DNA of 64,000 nt from assembly GCF_004138325.1 (NCBI RefSeq), contig NZ_SBLB01000002.1, positions 186,001-250,000 of the forward strand. The letters run 5' to 3'. The notes under the pieces were generated by a model. It saw nothing but the letters and a program-made list of their open reading frames with translations, was not told the origin of the DNA and did not search any database. The DNA is from Spirosoma sordidisoli (GTDB lineage: Bacteria > Bacteroidota > Bacteroidia > Cytophagales > Spirosomataceae). This document shows, in pieces, positions 45,603-52,823 of this stretch. Position 1 is the first letter of the stretch. The number at the start of each line of letters is the position of its first letter. The position numbers and the translations under genes were made by a program.

Positions 45603-46506
45603 TGGCTTGTTTGGTTTGGCTGGTAACTAATTTCCCTTCCCGGTAGTCGTTGAGCATGATGGTGATTGCCGATGCTTTCCAGCTCCCGCGTACCGGTTCG
45701 GTCCCGTCGCGGTTTCGCCAGGCAGCAACCTTCTGGTAATAGTAGCTGAGGTCGGCGCTGGCGGCCGTCTGGTTCCCGGCGAGAGCAGCACAAAAGTTCT
45801 CGAAGTCGGCAAGCTCTGAGCGCGCGAACGTAGACCCCACCTGGTTTGTCGTCCTGGTCCGTTTTTCGGTTTTTCCCCCTGTACCCCTTTTTCCCTGCAT
45901 TACATGACCTTTCTCCATATTTACTACCTGACCAGCAGTATCTACAGTATTGTATAAGGTTATGTTATCGCGCGGGGAGAGTAGCTGCGCCGAGGTGGAT
46001 AAGCTGAAAACAGGCCCTGACGAGCTGGAATCGGACCTATCGGTGCTGATGCTGAACCGATGCGCTTGTTTCATCAGGTCAGCTACTGAACCGATAAACG
46101 GCTTCATCGGTACCGTTTCAGAACCGATGGTTTGGCTCATCCGTACAGCCGCTGAACCGATGCAGGCTTTCACTGGCTTCATGCGTTCGGCAATTGAACC
46201 GATGGTGTGGCGCATCGGTACGCAGGCTGAACCGATAGACGCAAATGAAATGGTAGATTTTCCGTATCGGCTGGTAGCGGCCACGTAGATTAGATAGCCA
46301 AAGGCAGCCAGTTCGTGAAGCGTCTTGTAGTACGTTGCCTTCCCGCGAATCCGGCAAAGTCGCATGGTATCAGCGTGGTTGATGGCTGCCCGTTGCGGTT
46401 TACCGGCGTTCACCCAGCATTCCGTAACAACATGAAACAGGGCAACGTGTCGGGGCTCCGTTCGCTTATCACTGGCGATGCGTTGCAGTTGCTCGTAACG
46501 GGTCAT
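45520..46506 (-). CDS. Replication initiator-like protein containing iterons
   Basis: 328 residues. Residues 1-80 look like a winged helix (HVALFHVVTECWVNAG, MRLCRIRGKATYYKTLHELA). Residues 91-146 are five tandem repeats beginning IGS with a Met at position 8, encoded by the GAACCGAT iterons. A Ser/Thr-rich linker follows, and the C-terminal 120 residues are helical (FENFCAALAGNQTAASADLS, WKASAITIMLNDYREGKL). The gene order, initiator then DnaC-like loader, mirrors lambda O and P. Overlaps both neighbours. Confidence 0.7.
   Translation of the reverse strand: MTRYEQLQRIASDKRTEPRHVALFHVVTECWVNAGKPQRAAINHADTMRLCRIRGKATYYKTLHELAAFGYLIYVAATSRYGKSTISFASIGSACVPMRHTIGSIAERMKPVKACIGSAAVRMSQTIGSETVPMKPFIGSVADLMKQAHRFSISTDRSDSSSSGPVFSLSTSAQLLSPRDNITLYNTVDTAGQVVNMEKGHVMQGKRGTGGKTEKRTRTTNQVGSTFARSELADFENFCAALAGNQTAASADLSYYYQKVAAWRNRDGTEPVRGSWKASAITIMLNDYREGKLVTSQTKQANVSSSHSNQPKNGRSVIEPAAKRVFSW
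46054..46236. repeat. Six GAACCGAT iterons inside the initiator gene
   Basis: Copies begin at 46054, 46088, 46121, 46154, 46196 and 46229, spaced 34, 33, 33, 42 and 33 bp. The copy at 46054 is in a different frame from the others, which argues for a DNA-level role. A moderately AT-rich stretch lies about 100 bp to the left (45905-45970). Confidence 0.7.
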
Positions 46507-47105
46507 AGTTTAGCGGGGTTGTTGGCCTGAAAAAAAGCATCGGCAAAGCCCGATGGCGTGATACTCCGTAGTCGTTTCGTTCGCTCGGATTTCCCGCCAT
46601 AAAGCCGGTGCATCTTGCTGCCCATTACCGGCTTTCGGTGATTCCTGACAAGCCAGGGTGAAAAGTGGCCCCAAAGAATGGTCCGTTTCGTGTAGGGATC
46701 CCCGAACTCACAGGGTTGAAATGATAACAGGCGCTTGCCTTTCAACGCGGGTATACACTTATCCAGCCGACCGACCGGATTTTCGATTACCCAGAATTTG
46801 AACTGCTGACCCTGGGAAAAGTGGCAGATGATCTCCAGGGTCTTATCGACCAGCTTTATACTCTCAGCCAGCAGCTTCGGATCCTTTTTCTTCCACCATT
46901 TCGCGCCAAGAGCAGCAAATTCGGTACAGGGAGGAGCCGCCAGGATGCCAACCACCTGATTGCGGTCAATCTGTGAATAGTCCCAGCTAAAGACATCGGT
47001 CCCTAGTTGCAAATCGATCTGGATGATGTCGTAGCCGGCATTTCGATAGGGATTCGACCAGCTACCCGACTGATCGAACAGGCTGATTAAGATCGGCTTG
47101 CTCAT
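46503..47105 (-). CDS. C5 cytosine methyltransferase-like protein
   Basis: 200 residues. SLFDQSGSWSNPYRNAGYDI and IDLQLGTD fit SAM-binding motifs I and II, ILAAPPCTEF the catalytic Pro-Cys motif (Cys60), and WVIENPVGRL the ENV motif, all in the order of Dcm-type enzymes. It is shorter than a full methylase and lacks a clear target-recognition domain, as in several phage versions. It overlaps both neighbours by four bases. Confidence 0.65.
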   Translation of the reverse strand: MSKPILISLFDQSGSWSNPYRNAGYDIIQIDLQLGTDVFSWDYSQIDRNQVVGILAAPPCTEFAALGAKWWKKKDPKLLAESIKLVDKTLEIICHFSQGQQFKFWVIENPVGRLDKCIPALKGKRLLSFQPCEFGDPYTKRTILWGHFSPWLVRNHRKPVMGSKMHRLYGGKSERTKRLRSITPSGFADAFFQANNPAKL

Positions 47106-47383
47106 AGTTCGCGCTTATAACGATCCATATACCGGCTCACCTCGTAAGCCCGAAACCCATACTCTTTTTCATTGATTTTAAAGCCCGTCAGCCGGCCATC
47201 CCGTCTGGCTCTGCGAACCGACTCTTCCGTGACATGGAGCCGGGCCGCCACCTCGCGCACCGTCAGCACCGCGTCACGGTCCGGTTCGGCCCCCCGCTCC
47301 CGGTCGCGTTCTTCCAGACGCTTCAACCGATCCAGCGTACTCTCCCATACGTCGGGTGGAATCACAATCGCAACCTGAGTCAT
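47102..47383 (-). CDS. HTH excisionase-like DNA-binding protein
   Basis: 93 residues. A charged coiled N-terminus (LDRLKRLEERDRERG) precedes a MerR/excisionase-type helix-turn-helix: TVREVAARLHVTEESVRRAR, then GRLTGFKINEKEYGFRAYEV. Such proteins act as excisionases or as small activators. Both ends overlap neighbours by four bases. Confidence 0.7.
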   Translation of the reverse strand: MTQVAIVIPPDVWESTLDRLKRLEERDRERGAEPDRDAVLTVREVAARLHVTEESVRRARRDGRLTGFKINEKEYGFRAYEVSRYMDRYKREL

Positions 47384-47670
47384 GCGTGAACAGCCTTTAG
47401 ATGTTTCGACACAATTTTCATCTCATCCCGAATCTTCCGCTGTTCACTCAGGTAATCACTACCCAGCAAACTGATTTCTCTGGCGATCAACTGGTTATAG
47501 CTAACCCCGGCTGTTACGTTGTAGACCTGAGAGCGGGTAACCACGACACCTTTCACCGCCAGACGGCTAACGATCTTGCTGGCGTAATTGAACGTCTTCG
47601 GAAAATGCCCCGTGACCTCCTGAAGCAAAGTTTTAATTTCAGTTTGCACCTTATTATTAGTTTTCTGCAT
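47380..47670 (-). CDS. Hypothetical early-operon protein, 96 aa
   Basis: Helical, basic; SRLAVKGVVVTRSQVYNVTA suggests a DNA-binding helix-turn-helix. It is the first gene of operon D, and the operator site at 47646-47661 overlaps its first codons. Not recognised. Confidence 0.55.
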   Translation of the reverse strand: MQKTNNKVQTEIKTLLQEVTGHFPKTFNYASKIVSRLAVKGVVVTRSQVYNVTAGVSYNQLIAREISLLGSDYLSEQRKIRDEMKIVSKHLKAVHA

Positions 47671-47743
47671 ACTTTTTGACGAGATTTGGTTAGAAATAGC
47701 GCAAAACTATTTGTTGTTAGTTAAAAAGCAAATAATAATTAGT
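47646..47743. promoter_or_regulatory. Three-site operator between repressor and early operon
   Basis: GCAAATAATAATTAGT (47728-47743) ends one base before the repressor ATG. Two weaker matches lie at 47706-47721 (ACTATTTGTTGTTAGT) and 47646-47661 (GCACCTTATTATTAGT). The layout between divergent repressor and early genes resembles the right operator of lambdoid phages. Confidence 0.75.
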
Positions 47744-48418
47744 ATGACTCCCACCTTGACTAATCATATAGCGCAGCGCTTTACGGAGGTATTCCAGGCG
47801 CTCGATGTGAATGCAAATGAAGTAGCTCACCGACTGGGTGTAGCCAATGTGAAATGGTACAAGATCCTGAAGGGAGAAACCAAGCCGAGCTACGAAACCC
47901 TGGATGACTTTCTGAAGGCATACCCCCGGGTTAATGCCAACTACCTGTTGAAAGGTCAGTTACCTATTTTGCACACATCGGGAGCCGAGATTGTAGGTAC
48001 CGATTATGAGCCCGCTACCCAGATCAGCCTACCCATGTACGTGGTCGGGAGCGGGAAGGAATATGTACGTGAACCTGAGCAGTATGTCTCCATTGTGGCT
48101 GAGGAGCAGACCGATTATACCTCCTCCATGGTAGTGCGGCTGACCGATAATTCGATGCAGCCCCGGTATCCGGCGGGCATGCGCCTGCTGGCCAAACCCA
48201 TTCCGGTAGCTGACTGGGACTACATCAATTCGACGCTGGTGCTGGTCCTGTACCGGAATACGCTGGTCGTTCGTCGTATCAAGGAAAACGAGCTGCTGAG
48301 TCGCCACTACCTGACCTTGTATGCGGACAGCGATGAGGCTGGTTTTGTGATTGTGAAGCGGGAGGATGTAAAAAGTATCTGGCGGATCACCAAGATTATC
48401 GGCGGTGAAATTGACTAA
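47744..48418 (+). CDS. XRE/S24-type repressor of the element
   Basis: 224 residues from ATG 47744; a TTG at 47711 would run through the operator. Residues 7-55 are an XRE-type helix-turn-helix (ANEVAHRLGVANVKWYKILK). Residues 90-220 are a LexA/CI-type S24 domain with the nucleophile Ser137 (DNSMQP). The position of the catalytic Lys appears to be Arg177 (TLVVRRIK), so self-cleavage may be impaired. It is divergent from operon D and probably binds the shared operators. A bidirectional terminator follows. Confidence 0.8.
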   Translation: MTPTLTNHIAQRFTEVFQALDVNANEVAHRLGVANVKWYKILKGETKPSYETLDDFLKAYPRVNANYLLKGQLPILHTSGAEIVGTDYEPATQISLPMYVVGSGKEYVREPEQYVSIVAEEQTDYTSSMVVRLTDNSMQPRYPAGMRLLAKPIPVADWDYINSTLVLVLYRNTLVVRRIKENELLSRHYLTLYADSDEAGFVIVKREDVKSIWRITKIIGGEID

Positions 48419-48542
48419 TAAATCTGACCTATAATCTGACCTAACAAAAATAGAGGGGCGTAAAAGATTGATTATCAGTATGATTTTTAGGGGTGTTGTG
48501 TCCCCGTATCGGTCACTAACATTTACAATGGTTATTGTAAGC

Positions 48543-48571
48543 AAAAAAGCCTGAGCAATCAGGCTTTTTTT
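48543..48571. terminator. Bidirectional terminator after the repressor
   Basis: Stem of 12 bp, AAAAAAGCCTGA / TCAGGCTTTTTT, with loop GCAA and T/A tracts on both sides. Confidence 0.85.
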
Positions 48572-48688
48572 GTTTCCTCAGTCTGTGTTCACTACATGAC
48601 TTATTAGCATATACTACGTATAGTAGATGAATCGCCCTACTGGTTAAACTGTTTTTACATTTTGCGATCACATCGGCTCATCTGCATA

Positions 48689-48733
48689 TACCAAAAAGCC
48701 TCCCTGGTTTACCTCCAGTGCGGCTTTTTGGTA
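48689..48733. terminator. Bidirectional terminator near the right boundary
   Basis: Outer stem TACCAAAAAGCC / GGCTTTTTGGTA with an inner CTGG/CCAG stem. Lies between the element and the leftward small membrane protein at 48868. Confidence 0.7.
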
Positions 48734-48769
48734 CTCCGTATTTTCCCCCATTTAAGTCAGGTAGTTTGT

Positions 48770-48980
48770 AAAACCCATCGTAGAAAGTGACTTAACGTTT
48801 GCCTGGAACATATTTACCAGTGATTCGTTGCGCCTGGCGGTCTGATTCTGATGGGGGTGAAGCAAACCTATCTGCGTCGGCCGGGCTTGTCGGAGCGGAG
48901 CAACCAGCCGCCCGTGATCACCAGCACAAACAGCAACACCGTTTTCAGGACGTATAGCGTGGTCAGTATAGGGAGCCGAT
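48770..48980. repeat. Diverged direct repeat, copy B
   Basis: Aligns with 38345-38555 in the same orientation. It contains the coding part for a 44-residue paralogue of the small membrane protein. Lies just outside the likely right end of the element. Confidence 0.75.
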
Positions 48981-49002
48981 GGGAAGAGTTGTTTTGCGTC
49001 AT
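48868..49002 (-). CDS. Small single-span membrane protein, 44 aa
   Basis: ATG 49002. MTQNNSSHRLPILTT precedes the helix LYVLKTVLLFVLVITGGWLL and the tail RSDKPGRRR, the same helix and tail as the 33-residue protein at 38446. It lies 14 bp downstream of the esterase gene. Function unknown. Confidence 0.6.
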   Translation of the reverse strand: MTQNNSSHRLPILTTLYVLKTVLLFVLVITGGWLLRSDKPGRRR

Positions 49003-49016
49003 GACAAAAGGCTGAC

Positions 49017-50261
49017 TCACTCCCTGACCAGAAAAGCTCCGATATAAAAGGCCTGTTTCTCATAGAGCTGAGGGCTGGTGATTTTGTTGTTCCGTTTTGC
49101 TAAAATGGACGCTTTGTCCAGTTTAGTTGGCGACACCCGAATGGAAGCGGTGTGTTTGCCGTCGGATAGGCCCGAAATGAGTGTGTAACTCATGCGGTAA
49201 TAGGTACAATACTCATCAAACCGATTGATGTAGCGGGGCGGGTCGTTGTCAACTCGGACAACAATCTGTCCGGTTCCCGGCCCGATCACATCTACCAGGC
49301 CCAGTGTATTACCCCGGAAAGAGATAGTAATATAATCGGCCGTATCGGCTGATGCATACACAGGAGGCATTAATGAGGCATAGGGTTTGCCAGTCACGAC
49401 CGAATCGACCAGATGCCAGCCTTTGCTTTTTTCAAGCTTGTCGACTGTCAGTAGCGCTACGTTCTGCAAATTATCGCTGATCAGGCTTTTCGGCAACGGA
49501 TGCTTTTGCACCTTGCTGTTCGGCTCCATCCGCAGCAAATGCCGTTCAACGGTTTCGGCGTAAAGTTTATGCCCTGTTTCAACGTAGGGGTGAACGCCGT
49601 CGCCCGAAAACACGATCTTGTCAGGCTGTTCGCTGGCCTTTCCCTGAATTACCATTTTACCGGCCTCAATCAATTGTATAGCTGGCAAGGCCAGGCAAAT
49701 GGATGGAATCTGGTACTGATCGGCAATCGTTTCCATGGCCGAAGTAGAAACCGGAAACGTCTTGTTCTGATAAAAGGGCAATTGAACTTTCTGAAACGTA
49801 TACACAAAGCAGATATCTGTGTGGCGATCAGCCTTCCAGATTTGTCGCACAATACCTTCCATAGAGGCTTTCACCTGCTGCGCTGTTTTGCCGTGGTCGT
49901 TCACGGCAAACTCGACAAAGACAAGATCGGGCTTGTGCTGAAGTACGTGCTGCCGAAGGCGATAGGCCCCAAAGTCGGAACCTGTGCCGCCAATGGCCGC
50001 CATGATTTGTTCGAATTTAGCGTGGGGGTACTGGTCTTTTAGCCAGCTAACTGTCTGATCGCGCCAACCCTGGTCGGCACGGGTAATACTGCCCCCCAAA
50101 TAGGCCACCTTACTGGTTTGCCCGCTCTGAATCTTATGGAAAAAATTAGGCAATCCGGCCCGATAGGTCGCTTCTACCACCGGGGTCAGACTGTCTGTTT
50201 GGGCGGTTGCCGACAACGTGAGCAACAAGCTTACGAGTACTGATAACGAGCGTTCAATCAT
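49017..50261 (-). CDS. Secreted SGNH-family esterase
   Basis: 414 residues with a signal peptide (LSATAQ). SGNH blocks are visible: VAYLGGSITR (Ser nucleophile in a GGSIT variant), AIGGTGSDFG, FVEFAVND (block III Asn) and GDGVHP (block V Asp/His). The C-terminal 150 residues form a beta domain (VDVIGPGTGQIVVRVDNDP), as in carbohydrate esterases acting on acetylated polysaccharides. Substrate unknown. It probably continues into the small membrane protein gene. Confidence 0.75.
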   Translation of the reverse strand: MIERSLSVLVSLLLTLSATAQTDSLTPVVEATYRAGLPNFFHKIQSGQTSKVAYLGGSITRADQGWRDQTVSWLKDQYPHAKFEQIMAAIGGTGSDFGAYRLRQHVLQHKPDLVFVEFAVNDHGKTAQQVKASMEGIVRQIWKADRHTDICFVYTFQKVQLPFYQNKTFPVSTSAMETIADQYQIPSICLALPAIQLIEAGKMVIQGKASEQPDKIVFSGDGVHPYVETGHKLYAETVERHLLRMEPNSKVQKHPLPKSLISDNLQNVALLTVDKLEKSKGWHLVDSVVTGKPYASLMPPVYASADTADYITISFRGNTLGLVDVIGPGTGQIVVRVDNDPPRYINRFDEYCTYYRMSYTLISGLSDGKHTASIRVSPTKLDKASILAKRNNKITSPQLYEKQAFYIGAFLVRE

Positions 50262-50274
50262 GATTTTTGCGTGA

Positions 50275-50433
50275 CTACTTCGTCCCCTTAATAAAAGCCA
50301 GGAAATCAGCCATGTCGGGTAGCGAGATGCCGCTTTCCAGCCCTTCGGGCATGGAGGAAGCAGGCCGTGTTTTTAGGTTTTTTACGATAATCTGAATAAA
50401 ATTCGTGTCATCAAACGATCTTAAGTAACGTAA
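50275..50433 (-). pseudogene. 3' remnant of a PVC-type heme-binding/dehydrogenase gene
   Basis: An open frame of 52 codons plus stop, with no start and an in-frame stop just upstream. It reads RYLRSFDDTNFIQIIVKNLK, then SSMPEGLESGISLPDMADFL. The MPEGLE...DMADxxAF ending is typical of large Cytophagales membrane-bound dehydrogenase/cytochrome-type proteins. More than 90 percent of the parent gene is missing. It ends 13 bp from the esterase start. Confidence 0.6.
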
Positions 50434-50665
50434 CTACTTATACCAGCTTGAATCAGATGGCTACTCATAAATGGTCTATCCAGTTGCTAAGCCGGTGAAT
50501 GTCTGCACATTTACCCAGATATCTACATCTTATAGATATACGGGCTGAAACTGACTATGTTTATCGTGTCTCAAGACCAGGTTACCATCTGATCGGCATA
50601 GCGATTGGAAAGGTAAATGACTCTATACTCACTGGCGTAAAATTCACTATATTTAATAGATAGCA

Positions 50666-51781
50666 TTGGCAGCGTTTTCTTTTTATGAACGGCCACAACA
50701 GCAGCAACGGCTCGAACGTTTGTGGATTCTGTTTCAGGCAACCGCCTGGTGCATTTACATTACCCTGCCTTTTTTGTTGCTGACGGTGCCGGGGTCGATT
50801 CCTATAACCGATATAGTAAAAATATTCGGCCTCAAGATCATCAATGACCTGCTGAGTATTGCTTTCTTTTACACGAATCTGTACGTACTTACCCCCGACA
50901 TTCTCGTTAACCAACGGCTTATGCGGTTTGGTCTGGCATTAGTTGGGCTGATGGGGCTCATGCTTGTTACCGACTGGCTCTACGCGAATAACTACCTGTT
51001 GAATGAACTATCGATGCTGTCCAGGCATAATCAATTTGCCCGATCGTTACTGGCTCAAACCGATGCCTGGTTCGCTATCCCGACCCCGATCCTGCTTGTT
51101 TCGTTTCTGTCGCTGTTACTGCTAACCAGCGTGAGCAGTGGGTTGGCCATTTATAACGACCGCAATCAGTACAAGGCTACCGGACAGCAGATGGTTATTG
51201 AAAAACAGGAAGCCGAACTGACCTCCCTCAAACTCCAGATTAGTCCGCATTTTCTGTTCAATACACTCAACAATTTGCGGTGGCTGGCCCGTCAAAAATC
51301 AGATGACACGGAAGACGCCATTCTGCGGCTGTCAGACATGATGCGTTACATGATCTACCAGGTAGATAACGGACCGGTGACGCTGGCCAGGGAGATCGAT
51401 TATCTACAGCATTATGTAGAGCTTCAGGCCATGCGCCTGACCGCGAATAACCAACTGACATTTGTGGTTGAGACCACCGACCGGAACGTACTTATTGAAC
51501 CGTTGCTGTTTATTCACCTGGTCGAAAATGCGTTCAAACACGGCGTGCACCCCGAAGAGGAATCGCCCGTGACTATCAGGTTGACCTTTCAGAACGACCT
51601 GCTGACATTTGAGACGCGCAACCGAATCCTGACCAACGAACTTTCTTCTACCGATTCTGGCATTGGCATTCAAAATGTTGAAAGGCGACTGGCTCTGCAT
51701 TATCCCGACCAGCACGAACTGAGGATTTATTCGCAAAACGGCCTGTTTTGTGTGGATCTAACTATCCACTTCCCAGCTTAA
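50666..51781 (+). CDS. LytS-type sensor histidine kinase
   Basis: 371 residues from a TTG at 50666; no ATG occurs before the first membrane helix. Four membrane segments span about 25-160. A coiled region leads to the His-kinase core of the LytS/YehU class: KLQISPHFLFNTLNNLRWLA with phospho-acceptor His195, then FIHLVENAFKHGV and GIGIQNVERRL for ATP binding. It pairs with the response regulator 21 bp downstream. Confidence 0.85.
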   Translation: MAAFSFYERPQQQQRLERLWILFQATAWCIYITLPFLLLTVPGSIPITDIVKIFGLKIINDLLSIAFFYTNLYVLTPDILVNQRLMRFGLALVGLMGLMLVTDWLYANNYLLNELSMLSRHNQFARSLLAQTDAWFAIPTPILLVSFLSLLLLTSVSSGLAIYNDRNQYKATGQQMVIEKQEAELTSLKLQISPHFLFNTLNNLRWLARQKSDDTEDAILRLSDMMRYMIYQVDNGPVTLAREIDYLQHYVELQAMRLTANNQLTFVVETTDRNVLIEPLLFIHLVENAFKHGVHPEEESPVTIRLTFQNDLLTFETRNRILTNELSSTDSGIGIQNVERRLALHYPDQHELRIYSQNGLFCVDLTIHFPA

Positions 51782-51802
51782 CTACTCATAAATCCCGCGC
51801 CC

Positions 51803-52537
51803 ATGGCACTGCATACGATTGCCATCGATGACGAACCTTTAGGACTGAATATTCTGGCCGACGACCTCCGGAAAATTCCCACCCTGGATCTGGTAGGTAC
51901 GTTCACCAACCCCATTAAAGCCGTTGATCTGATTCAGCAGGGCCTCGTTGATCTCCTGTTCCTGGACATTCAGATGCCGACGTTGTTAGGCACCCAGTTT
52001 TTACGCACACTTTCCAATCCTCCGCTGGTGATCTTCACCACTGCCTACGAGCAGTACGCCCTGGAAGGTTACGAACTCGATGTAGTTGATTACCTGATGA
52101 AGCCCATCCGGTTCGAGCGGTTGTTTAAAGCCTGTAATAAGGCTGTTGACACCTTTCTGCAACGCCGTAAAGCCGACACCATACCTGCCGATACGTACTT
52201 TTTCATTTATTCAGAATACAAGGAAATTAAGGTTTACCACCATGATATTCTGTATATCGAAGGGTTGAAGGACTACGTTAAGCTTTTTCTCGCTTCTCAG
52301 CCCAACCGGCCAATTCTGACCCGGCTCAACATGAAAGCGATTGAGAGTAGACTGGATCCGACGCAATTCTGCCGAGTGCATCAGTCTTATATTGTGCCGT
52401 TGACCCGCATCAGTTCATTTCATAAATCCAAACTAGTGCTGAATTCCTCAGCCACTGGTAAACCGTCAGGTACGCTGGAAATTCCGATCGGTAGCCGCTA
52501 CGCTGATGACTTTCTGGCTCGCTACCGGGGCGAGTAA
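51803..52537 (+). CDS. LytTR response regulator
   Basis: 244 residues. The receiver domain has acidic DDE at 9-11, phospho-acceptor Asp55 in LFLDIQMP, and a conserved Lys in YLMKPI. The LytTR DNA-binding domain follows (about 140-240): YKEIKVYHHDILYIEGLKDY and FCRVHQSYIVPLTRISSF. Cytoplasmic partner of the preceding kinase; it may control the transport genes that follow. Confidence 0.9.
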   Translation: MALHTIAIDDEPLGLNILADDLRKIPTLDLVGTFTNPIKAVDLIQQGLVDLLFLDIQMPTLLGTQFLRTLSNPPLVIFTTAYEQYALEGYELDVVDYLMKPIRFERLFKACNKAVDTFLQRRKADTIPADTYFFIYSEYKEIKVYHHDILYIEGLKDYVKLFLASQPNRPILTRLNMKAIESRLDPTQFCRVHQSYIVPLTRISSFHKSKLVLNSSATGKPSGTLEIPIGSRYADDFLARYRGE

Positions 52538-52823
52538 GAACAGCTATCTGTTGGCCTTGGCTGACCCTTTATGTAAAAAGCGATGTCCGAACTCAGGACG
52601 GGGAAGGGCGCAATCCAACGGTTCATGATCCTGGTACCCATCTTCCAGTTCGTTGGTGTCGATCCATCCACTGACGGACCAGAAGTAACCGGGCTGAACG
52701 TCTACACTCCCGGCCTGAATCTCTACACATATCCATATGCTTCGACACACTCATTTCAGGGGCTAAAATCGCTGAAAATCAGCCGTTTTATTTGTGCCAT
52801 TCAAGGTGAAAAACACAAATGAA

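Larger units (their letters stand above)
31420..48418. mobile_element. Phage-like integrative element without recognised structural genes
   Basis: Limits are approximate: integrase gene at the left, repressor at the right; no att repeat was found by eye. The interval is GC-rich against AT-rich flanks on the left. It holds an integrase-ATPase fusion, Dam-like and C5-type methylases, YdjM-like hydrolase, RecE-like nuclease, SymE-like protein, SLOG protein, replication initiator with iterons, DnaC-like loader, HTH/excisionase-like protein and an XRE/S24 repressor, in four leftward operons with a shared operator. No capsid, tail, terminase or relaxase was recognised. Confidence 0.75.

Noticed and set aside
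46054-46236. GAACCGAT repeats as a CRISPR array
   Set aside because: The repeated unit is only eight bases, spacers are similar to each other, it lies inside a coding gene, and no cas genes are present.
31260-49010. att direct repeats flanking the element
   Set aside because: Comparison by eye of 31260-31420 with 48420-49010 gave no shared stretch long enough to trust; ends are left approximate.
52583-52822. 79-codon plus-strand frame between the response regulator and the TonB receptor
   Set aside because: It runs into the receptor start region, lacks signal or domain features, and the gap is an expected promoter region.
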